Position numbers and translations under genes: made by a program. Positions 6,180-12,210 of a DNA stretch of 14,913 bases are shown here, in pieces. Origin of the DNA: Bacillota bacterium (GTDB taxonomy: Bacteria > Bacillota > Clostridia > Lachnospirales > Lachnospiraceae); assembly GCA_023425485.1 (NCBI GenBank), contig JAFACO010000274.1, forward strand, positions 1-14,913, read 5' to 3'. The notes below the pieces were generated by a model. The model was given only the letters and a program-made list of their open reading frames with translations, had not been told where the DNA came from and did no database searches. The stretch's first letter is position 1, and each line of letters begins with the position of its first letter.

Positions 6180-7547
6180 TTATTTTAAAAACATCTTAAC
6201 ATACTTCAAATGATTTTTATAGGGCGGGTATCTCAAAGGCATATCAAAATGGATTGATTTCTTTAAAACACTCTTATGATGTGAGAAGGTATCAAAGCTT
6301 GCTTTACCATGATAACCTCCCATTCCGCTGTCCCCCACTCCGCCAAACGGCGAATACATGCTTACTAAATGCATAATTGTATCATTGATACAACCTCCAC
6401 CAAAGGGAACATTTTTTAGCATTGCCTTCTCACGATTTTTTGATTTGGTAAAATAATAAAAGGCCAAGGGCTTTGGAAGTTCGTTAAGCTTATTTACTAC
6501 CTCTTGTAGGGATTTAAATTCAAGCACCGGAAGGATTGGACCAAAAATTTCTTCCTGCATTATCCTGCTTTCCCAAGTAATCTGATCTAAAATCGTCGGA
6601 GTTATGAGCTTACTTGAAAGATTCAATTCACCCCCAATAATAATCTTTTCACCCTCAATCAATCCTTCTAGCCTTTTAAAATGCTTCTCATTAATAATTC
6701 TTGGAAATTCCTTATAGTTATCATTATTTTCATAAAAACGATGGATATACTGTTTCATCTTTTCCAACAAGGCAGCCTTAACGCTTTGGTGAACTAACAA
6801 ATAATCAGGAGCAACACAAGTTTGCCCTGCATTCACATATTTTCCCCAAATAATGCGCCTTGCCGCTATATCCAGATCAGCTGTTTCATCAACAATACAA
6901 GGGCTCTTTCCACCAAGCTCTAAAGTTACGGGGGTTAGGTTGTTTGCAGCAGCACTCATTACAACTTTACCTACTGCCACACTTCCAGTAAAAAAGATAT
7001 AATCAAACTTTTGGCTAAGAAGTGACTGGTTTGCTTCTCTGCCCCCTTGAATAACCGCAACATAATCCTGATCAAAGGCCTGCTTAAGTAGTTTTTCTAT
7101 TATTAATGATGTATTCACGGATTCATTGGAAGGTTTGACAACTGCACAGTTGCCGGCAGCAATTGCCCCAATTAACGGAGCTAAAGTTAACTGAAAGGGA
7201 TAGTTCCAGGGAGATATAATTAAAGCGATTCCATATGGTTCCGGATAAATTCTGCTTGTAGATATAAAGTTTACCAGTGAAGTTCTGACTCTTTTAGGAG
7301 TAGCCCAGCCACGTAAATGCTTAATCGTAAATCGTAACTCTTCTAATACAATACCGATTTCTGTGGCATATGCTTCTAAAGGTGCTTTATTCAAATCTTT
7401 CTTTAAAGCCTCTAATATTTCTTTCTCATTCGACCGTATTACTTCTTCCAACCGTTTCAGATGCTTAATACGAAAAGCAATTTCTTTAGTATTACCGTTA
7501 TTAAAAAAACTGCGTTGTTTTATTAAAATAGATTCAATCTGCTGCAT
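6180..7547 (-). CDS. NAD(P)-dependent aldehyde dehydrogenase, ALDH3 type
   Basis: A 455-residue aldehyde dehydrogenase with ISPWNYP (Asn115, oxyanion), VVKPSN (Lys138, cofactor), FFTGSVAVGK (186-194), LELGGKSP (Glu210) and NAGQTCVAPDY (catalytic Cys244). The length, the SPFGGVGDSGMGGYHGK block and the PLRYPPY C-terminal signature are those of class 3 enzymes, which oxidise medium/long-chain or aromatic aldehydes to acids. It is full length and cytoplasmic; a C-terminal basic/hydrophobic tail (KYVKMFLK) might touch membranes. The start has AAAAGGAG about 10 nt upstream. It is divergent from the SIMPL gene across about 105 bp. Likely role: aldehyde detoxification; the exact substrate cannot be read from the sequence. 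Confidence 0.95.
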   Translation of the reverse strand: MQQIESILIKQRSFFNNGNTKEIAFRIKHLKRLEEVIRSNEKEILEALKKDLNKAPLEAYATEIGIVLEELRFTIKHLRGWATPKRVRTSLVNFISTSRIYPEPYGIALIISPWNYPFQLTLAPLIGAIAAGNCAVVKPSNESVNTSLIIEKLLKQAFDQDYVAVIQGGREANQSLLSQKFDYIFFTGSVAVGKVVMSAAANNLTPVTLELGGKSPCIVDETADLDIAARRIIWGKYVNAGQTCVAPDYLLVHQSVKAALLEKMKQYIHRFYENNDNYKEFPRIINEKHFKRLEGLIEGEKIIIGGELNLSSKLITPTILDQITWESRIMQEEIFGPILPVLEFKSLQEVVNKLNELPKPLAFYYFTKSKNREKAMLKNVPFGGGCINDTIMHLVSMYSPFGGVGDSGMGGYHGKASFDTFSHHKSVLKKSIHFDMPLRYPPYKNHLKYVKMFLK

Positions 7548-7585
7548 ATTAGTCTACTCCTTTTCTATATTAAATTAATATTATT

Positions 7586-7601
7586 TTGATTTATGAATCA
7601 A
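7586..7601. promoter_or_regulatory. Inverted repeat in the divergent ALDH/SIMPL control region
   Basis: TTGATT-tatg-AATCAA is a perfect 6-bp inverted repeat in the middle of the intergenic region between divergent genes. It could be an operator; promoter elements around it are AT-rich and ambiguous (a TATACT at 7619-7624 could be the -10 of the SIMPL gene, without a good -35). Confidence 0.3.
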
Positions 7602-7653
7602 TAAAGTAACTTCACTCATATACTATGATAGAACCTTAAGGGAGAATCGTCCT

Positions 7654-8292
7654 ATGCCAGCATACAAAGATGATACACACAGCACTCAAAGGAAAATGGT
7701 ACTTAATGGCAAAGGCCAAGTATCTGTATCCCCTGATTTTGCAAGCTTACGGCTTGGAGTTTTAACCAGTGGAGAATCAGTTACTGCGGCTCAAATGGAG
7801 AATGCGAGAATAAGTCAGCAAGTATTACAGGGTTTAAAGCAGCTTGGAATCACCGATATCCAAACAGTACAATATCAAATCGATCAATTAGTGGATTTTC
7901 AAAACGGTCAACGTATTAATCAAGGTTATCAGGTGCGAAATGTATTTGAAGTTACAACAGGTGATATTGCTCGTGTAGGTACAGTTATTGATACAGCAGT
8001 AAAAAATGGAGCAAATATTGTTGAATCAATCCGTTTTGACATATCAAAACCAGAACTTTATTATCAACAAGCTCTCAATCTTGCCGTAAGAAATGCAATA
8101 AATAAAGCTAAGGGGATTGGCTCCAGCTTAAAAATTCCGAATGAACCGGTTCCGGTATTAATTACAGAAAATAGTTTGGCACCAATTCCTTATACCCGCT
8201 CCTTGGCAATGCGGGGTGAAATTGCTACCACACCAATTGAACCAGGTCAAAATGATATTGAAGCATCCGTAACAGTAGAATTTACTTATTAA
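7654..8292 (+). CDS. SIMPL (DUF541) domain protein
   Basis: The 212-residue product is a single SIMPL/DUF541 domain: the opening MVLNGKGQVSVSPDFASLRLGV, the central QLGITDIQTVQYQI and QGYQVRNVFEVT, and the final DIEASVTVEFTY are typical, with tandem alpha/beta subunits. Many relatives are secreted or periplasmic, but here the N-terminus (MPAYKDDTHSTQRK) is hydrophilic and no signal peptide is visible, so it is probably cytoplasmic. Relatives have been linked to oxidative stress and oligomer formation; the molecular function is not settled. AAGGGAG lies about 9 nt before the ATG. It ends before a hairpin shared with the convergent SDR gene. Confidence 0.85.
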   Translation: MPAYKDDTHSTQRKMVLNGKGQVSVSPDFASLRLGVLTSGESVTAAQMENARISQQVLQGLKQLGITDIQTVQYQIDQLVDFQNGQRINQGYQVRNVFEVTTGDIARVGTVIDTAVKNGANIVESIRFDISKPELYYQQALNLAVRNAINKAKGIGSSLKIPNEPVPVLITENSLAPIPYTRSLAMRGEIATTPIEPGQNDIEASVTVEFTY

Positions 8293-8351
8293 GTTATATA
8301 GTTCTACTATATTAACAGCTTACTACTTATAACATAATTGTATCATAGACA

Positions 8352-8385
8352 AAGGCTGGTTAGGAACATATTCTAAACCAGCCTT
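8352..8385. terminator. Bidirectional hairpin between SIMPL and SDR genes
   Basis: AAGGCTGGTT (8352-8361) pairs perfectly with AACCAGCCTT (8376-8385), and the loop AGGA/TTCT can extend the stem. T-runs are weak on both sides (ACTTTC on +, TGTC on -). Its position between convergent genes supports terminator function. Confidence 0.65.
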
Positions 8386-8405
8386 ACTTTCATGAAGTTA
8401 TTATA

Positions 8406-9263
8406 TTATTCTGTGGTAAATATTTCTCCGGTAATCGCTTCACTTAGTTCAAATAATCGTTTTGCTGTTGCCTTGCTTTTGGCTGTCTTTGAGGTCTTGG
8501 CCATTTTATTCAGATAATAGTATTTTCCGCTCACTCTTCCACCTTCTTCAGAATTAGCAAGATAAATAGCTGATTTAGCCCCTTCTTCTGGAGTTAAGAA
8601 AAACGGTTTTAATATACTGGTAATTGACTTACCAAATCCAGTATTTCGATTAATTCCCATTGAAGTTGCAACCGCACCAGGATGGCAGGAATTAACCAGA
8701 ATACCTCTCTCCTTAACGCGGCTTGCAAGTTCTCGTGCAAACAAAATATTGGAAAGCTTTGACTGGCTATACGCCTTAATTACATGGGTTAGTCGGCATC
8801 CCTTTCTCAAATTAATGTCATTAAAGTGAATTTTGCCTGCTTTATGTGCACCAGAAGCTACAACTATAATTCGACTACCCTTATCCATTAAATCCAGTAG
8901 TCGTAAGGTTAATAAAAAATGCCCAATATGATTTACACCGAACTGCTCCTCTAATCCATCAACAGTTTCTCTTCTGTCCAAAGAAATCACACCTGCATTA
9001 TTAATTAATACATCTATCTTCTTGTATTGTTTTCTAAACTCATCAGTAAAATCTCGAATGTTTTGCATATCCCCAAGATCACAGGTCATCAGGCTTATAT
9101 CACGATTTTCATACTCCAGAAGTTCTTGTAACGCTTTTTCTCCCCTTTGTTGGTTTCGACAAAGCATAACCACCTGAAATCCTTGATCAGCCAAGGCAGC
9201 CACAGTAGCTTTACCCATGCCGGAATTAGCTCCTGTTACAATAGCTAGCTTCTTATCACTCAT
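8406..9263 (-). CDS. Short-chain dehydrogenase/reductase (retinol dehydrogenase-like SDR)
   Basis: A complete 285-residue classical SDR: cofactor loop TGANSGMG (10-17), CRN (35-37, suggesting NADPH preference by the Arg), CDLGD (61-65), NNAG (88-91), and the catalytic tetrad Asn111, Ser137, Tyr165, Lys169. The NHIGHFLLT and CHPGAV blocks resemble retinol dehydrogenase/WWOX-like SDRs. A lysine-rich insertion (KTSKTAKSKATAKR) precedes the C-terminal helix. Cytoplasmic NAD(P)H oxidoreductase; substrate unknown. It follows the YdeI-like gene by 41 bp on the same strand and is probably co-transcribed with it. The Shine-Dalgarno (AAAGGGG) is about 12 nt from the ATG, rather far. Confidence 0.92.
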   Translation of the reverse strand: MSDKKLAIVTGANSGMGKATVAALADQGFQVVMLCRNQQRGEKALQELLEYENRDISLMTCDLGDMQNIRDFTDEFRKQYKKIDVLINNAGVISLDRRETVDGLEEQFGVNHIGHFLLTLRLLDLMDKGSRIIVVASGAHKAGKIHFNDINLRKGCRLTHVIKAYSQSKLSNILFARELASRVKERGILVNSCHPGAVATSMGINRNTGFGKSITSILKPFFLTPEEGAKSAIYLANSEEGGRVSGKYYYLNKMAKTSKTAKSKATAKRLFELSEAITGEIFTTE

Positions 9264-9304
9264 TTATAACCACGCCCCTTTTTTACTACTTTAAAACAAG
9301 TTTA

Positions 9305-9754
9305 TTATTTCTCTACATTCAGTTTATTAATTGCCGCTGAAATCCTACTTAGCCTCGTTTCTTCCTTTTTCGCTTGTAGTATTCCAGTAACTATCTCTTT
9401 TTTCTTAGTATAGGACAATTTCTCGTAGGCTTTAAATGCATTTGGGTTAGTATTAAATGCCTGTTGTAAATCATCAGGAATTTCAACCACTCGTTCTTCT
9501 TCATCTTTTTCTAAAGTTACCAGGACTTTATCTCCAAAGGTTTTTCCTATTTTATTTCGAATCTCTTGGGTCATACCGATGCAATATCGTCCATTCATAA
9601 ATACCAATGATCCGCGATACTCAACTCCATCAAAGGTTGCAAGTACCTTTACTCGTTTCGCACCAAAGACTTCCGGTACAGAAAAGGGAGGTTCAATATA
9701 GGCTGCATTCATATTTTCGTGTTGTGTAATCACTGCTTCAAACGTCTGTTTCAT
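9305..9754 (-). CDS. YdeI/OmpD-associated family protein with DUF1905 domain
   Basis: 149 residues. About 3-85 form a DUF1905 beta-barrel-like domain (FEAVITQHENMNAAYIEPPF, RGSLVFMNGRYCIGM). About 90-149 match the YdeI/OmpD-associated (OmdA) tail: EIPDDLQQAFNTNPNAFKAYEKLSYTKKKEIVTGI ending in the arginine-rich helix typical of the family. The family is sometimes linked to protection from bacteriocins or peptides, but its biochemistry is unclear. GGAGAAG stands about 4 nt before the ATG. First gene of a probable two-gene unit with the SDR. The 84 bp upstream hold no clear promoter, only a 10-bp palindrome AATGGCCATT at 9783-9792. Confidence 0.82.
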   Translation of the reverse strand: MKQTFEAVITQHENMNAAYIEPPFSVPEVFGAKRVKVLATFDGVEYRGSLVFMNGRYCIGMTQEIRNKIGKTFGDKVLVTLEKDEEERVVEIPDDLQQAFNTNPNAFKAYEKLSYTKKKEIVTGILQAKKEETRLSRISAAINKLNVEK

Positions 9755-9838
9755 AGAACTTCTCCATATTTACCTTGATGTCAATGGCCATTACAGCCGT
9801 TAGTATCTCGGTAATGTGCTTCTACATTTAGTTGGGGC

Positions 9839-10633
9839 TTATAGTCTATTTTGATTTCTTAGTAGATTAAGTGCAGTTGCATTGTATTGTATATTGTTTG
9901 TAAGAGGTGAGCTCTTATCTTCCTCCAGATTATTTGCTTTATTATTATCTTCCTCATTCGTATCTTCAAAAAACAAGTCCAGGAATCGCATATAGTCATC
10001 ATAGGTGAATAGATTTGAAAGTATCTCCAGTGGATCTGCTGAAGAGTTTACATCCAAAGGTGTGTACGAAAAATATTGCTGTACTCCAGCATCATTGCTT
10101 GCAGTACTAGTTTTTGAACTATTATTCGAAGTTGTTTCCAGCACCTCAAGATTGGAATCGCCCATATAATTTAACACCTTTTTTACATAATTCTGTGTTT
10201 CTTTAAAAGGTGGAATTCCATCATATTTTGCTACATTTCCACTTCCGGCATTATAGGCAGCCAAAGCTAGGCTAGGATTATTATCATATTTTTTAAGAAG
10301 TCTTGATAAATACTTCGCCCCTCCCATAATGTTCTGTTCAGCATCAAAAGAATCTGATACTCCTAATTCTCTTGCTGTCGCAGGCATTAACTGCATAACC
10401 CCCTGAGCACCAGCACGAGATACCGCCTTTGCATTAAAATTTGATTCTGCTTTACCAACCGCCTTTAATAGTTCAATTGGTACATTATATTCCTCGGATG
10501 CCTCTTGAAATATCTCATCCATACTTTTAGATTCACCTAAATATGAGGAAAAATCCTTATTCTCCGTTTTTTTAGTTGTATTATTAATGATTGAGTTACT
10601 ATTTAAACCTGTAATTCCTCGAATTTCTGACAT
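9839..10633 (-). CDS. Lytic transglycosylase (SLT/GH23 domain), no signal peptide
   Basis: Residues about 40-158 are an SLT domain: KAVGKAESNF with catalytic Glu63, GAQGVMQLMPATA (75-87), NIMGGAKYL and LALAAYNAG (122-130). The family cleaves the glycan strand of peptidoglycan to 1,6-anhydro products. The N-terminal 38 residues are polar and Ser/Asn-rich (ITGLNSNSIINN ... FSSYL), with no signal peptide, recalling flagellar rod/hook-associated proteins exported by the flagellar system; that link is inference. The C-terminal 100 residues are low-complexity, Asn/Glu-rich, with two short helices. AGGGAGG lies 5 nt before the ATG. Monocistronic, with a structured leader. Confidence 0.88.
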   Translation of the reverse strand: MSEIRGITGLNSNSIINNTTKKTENKDFSSYLGESKSMDEIFQEASEEYNVPIELLKAVGKAESNFNAKAVSRAGAQGVMQLMPATARELGVSDSFDAEQNIMGGAKYLSRLLKKYDNNPSLALAAYNAGSGNVAKYDGIPPFKETQNYVKKVLNYMGDSNLEVLETTSNNSSKTSTASNDAGVQQYFSYTPLDVNSSADPLEILSNLFTYDDYMRFLDLFFEDTNEEDNNKANNLEEDKSSPLTNNIQYNATALNLLRNQNRL

Positions 10634-10653
10634 AATAACCTCCCTATATCAGG

Positions 10654-10708
10654 TAACCTTATCTTTAAAGTGACTGGATAAGGTTATTATCTTATCCTAC
10701 TAATTATA
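10654..10708 (-). promoter_or_regulatory. Promoter -10 and alternating-hairpin leader of the transglycosylase gene
   Basis: TATAAT at 10708-10703 (no clear -35) would start RNA near 10696. The leader then reads segment 1 GGATAAG (10697-10691), segment 2 TAACCTTATCC (10686-10676), segment 3 GATAAGGTTA (10663-10654), then the RBS. Segment 2 can pair with 1 (7 bp) or with 3 (10 bp), not both. The second pairing lies just before the Shine-Dalgarno. No known riboswitch is recognised. Confidence 0.45.
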
Positions 10709-10743
10709 TCGTAATACATTTTGATATTTATTATAAAAATTCC

Positions 10744-10888
10744 TGTAACTATTCAGAACCAAGCTCGAAAAACCTATGGTTTCCTCGCTGTTTGGCTCTC
10801 GACAAACATGAACATATAAAAATTATCCTTAGAAAGCAAGCTTTTACGGCTAATTTATTAAATATTCTGCTTGGTTCTGAACAGTACA
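10744..10888. mobile_element. 145-bp MITE-like element, copy B, with target duplication
   Basis: The ends carry a perfect 13-bp inverted repeat, TTCAGAACCAAGC (10752-10764) and its complement (10869-10881). This extends outwards to TGTA (10744-10747) and TACA (10885-10888) with one gap and one mismatch. AATTCC flanks both sides directly (10738-10743 and 10889-10894), as expected of a 6-bp target duplication. No reading frame of note lies inside, so it is non-autonomous. It sits between the transglycosylase promoter and the spore-protein gene. Transposase family not identified. Confidence 0.8.
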
Positions 10889-11192
10889 AATTCCTTAAGA
10901 ATTTTTTTTACAATTAATAGCTTAATTATATCAAAAACCATGGATTGCACAAGTATTTTTAGTAATTTGATTTCATATTTGTTAAAACCATATCTTTCAA
11001 GAATAAGAAAGTATTTCCTTGTCAAATTTTCTTATACATAGGAACGTAAATATTATGTTTTTCATTCTATTTCTATCTTTCTATTTTTTATTTTATCTTT
11101 TTCTACAAATTTATACACCTTTTTATTACATACGAATAAATTATATTAGGATATCAAATATCCACAACATCTAAATTAAAGGAGAGTTATAT
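10889..11192 (+). promoter_or_regulatory. AT-rich upstream region of the CsxC-like gene
   Basis: About 300 bp without a gene. It contains a T/C-rich tract on + (11058-11106), a CATACGAATA at 11129-11140 that resembles a sigma-K -10 (CATAnnnTA) but lacks a matching -35, a TATATT just downstream, and a strong AAAGGAG 8 nt before the ATG at 11193. No convincing sigma-A promoter pair was found. Confidence 0.35.
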
Positions 11193-11996
11193 ATGGATAA
11201 ACATCATGATTCTGCTGTTGTAAAATCTACAAGTATTGTTGGCGGCGATTGTAATGGTAATAATTGTAATGCTGCTGTTGTAAAATCCGATACCTTGACT
11301 GGCGCAGAAAATTACCCATGGGCTGGAGGAGACGTTAAAGTTCCTAAGGTTCTTGCCGAATTCATTGTACAGCTTGATACAGAATCTAGAATTAGATTGA
11401 ACGAACGTTCTTACGAGATAAAGAGAGTTGAGAAACAGATCTTCTTAACACAGTGTAGATATATACCTCCGACAGATAAAGTATTTATTGAAGGTTATAT
11501 TAGAGCAAATATTGAATATGCTACAAGAAGCTGTTCCAAAGGCAACGCTATTGCTGGATCTATTAAAGATACCACAGTTCATATTCCTTTTAAAGCATAC
11601 ACTAAGGTTGATTTTTGTGATAATCGCCCTAAAATTTCCCCTAATCCAGCTGCTCAGGTTGCTAGATACTTTGATCCTAAGATTATGGGTAAGAATTTCA
11701 GAGAAGCTGACAGATCCAATATTGAAATCTTTAATGAACCAGTTTATTGTGAACTTGAATGGTCTGCAGTATTTGATGCAAATATTGATGACTGTGGCAC
11801 ACCTATCGAAGGCTTTAAGAACGAGGAAGAATTCCAAGATTATACTGATAAGTCTGTAGTTTACCTTTGCATTAAATTATTACAGAATCAACAGATTTGC
11901 CTTCCTGGACTGCATGGTCATGATGGTGGCAAGAAAATGGCTTCCCTTGACTCTAAATGGAAAATTCCAGTTCCTGGATTAGAATTCAAAGACTGA
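11193..11996 (+). CDS. CsxC-like spore surface (exosporium) protein
   Basis: 267 residues. A Gly/Asn/Cys-rich head (about 1-45) contains two copies of an A-VVKS motif (SAVVKS, AAVVKS). The body has VPKVLAEFIVQLD, YEIKRVEKQIFLTQCRYI, KVFIEGYIRANIEYAT, TTVHIPFKAYTKVDF and VYCELEWSAVF, which match the pattern of CsxC/SPOCS-like proteins known from clostridial exosporium. Nine cysteines (20, 25, 88, 114, 142, 186, 201, 226, 236) could cross-link in the coat. No signal peptide, as expected for a protein assembled from the mother cell. RBS AAAGGAG supports the start. Expected expression is late in sporulation. Codon use looks chromosomal. The family call is by pattern memory. Confidence 0.65.
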   Translation: MDKHHDSAVVKSTSIVGGDCNGNNCNAAVVKSDTLTGAENYPWAGGDVKVPKVLAEFIVQLDTESRIRLNERSYEIKRVEKQIFLTQCRYIPPTDKVFIEGYIRANIEYATRSCSKGNAIAGSIKDTTVHIPFKAYTKVDFCDNRPKISPNPAAQVARYFDPKIMGKNFREADRSNIEIFNEPVYCELEWSAVFDANIDDCGTPIEGFKNEEEFQDYTDKSVVYLCIKLLQNQQICLPGLHGHDGGKKMASLDSKWKIPVPGLEFKD

Positions 11997-12145
11997 TAAA
12001 TAGACTTATTTACCTGTCAAATACACAATATAAGATAAATCATGAAAGCAGGATAACGTCAAACTGTCGCAATGGGTGACGGATAAATCACTTGCTAAAA
12101 CAAATACGAATTAAACACTGAAATGTTTGATTCAAATATCATATA

Positions 12146-12177
12146 GAGCCTGATTTCAGTTTCCTGAAATCAGGCTC
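12146..12177. terminator. Bidirectional hairpin between the spore gene and the glucanase gene
   Basis: A perfect 14-bp stem (GAGCCTGATTTCAG / CTGAAATCAGGCTC) with loop TTTC, 150 bp after the spore gene and 34 bp beyond the glucanase stop. T-runs are weak on both strands. The rest of the gap, 11997-12145, shows only a 5-bp repeat CGTCA/TGACG (about 12057-12083) and nothing else recognisable. Confidence 0.7.
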
Positions 12178-12210
12178 CTTAACATTATTTAGCTATAATA
12201 CTTAATTCAG

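Noticed and set aside
6180..6200. Truncation of the aldehyde dehydrogenase by the adjacent repeat
   Set aside because: The C-terminal PLRYPPY signature and a normal tail are present, so the element inserted after or at the stop without shortening the protein.
9783..9792. Palindrome AATGGCCATT as an operator for the YdeI gene
   Set aside because: Ten bases of symmetry with no promoter next to it is too little support.
11129..11140. Sigma-K promoter for the spore-protein gene
   Set aside because: CATACGAATA fits the -10, but there is no AC-type -35 at 16-17 bp; kept only as a note on the upstream region.
11445..11859. Two long open frames (minus 11445-11837, plus 11488-11859) inside the spore-protein gene
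   Set aside because: They overlap a gene with a strong RBS and recognisable domain blocks, have no RBS of their own, and their products are low-quality hydrophobic/cysteine-rich sequence.
12045..12095. GGGTGACG-containing stretch reminiscent of a cyclic-di-GMP-I riboswitch fragment
   Set aside because: Apart from GGGTGACG the conserved riboswitch positions are missing, it lies after a gene rather than before one, and it pairs poorly.
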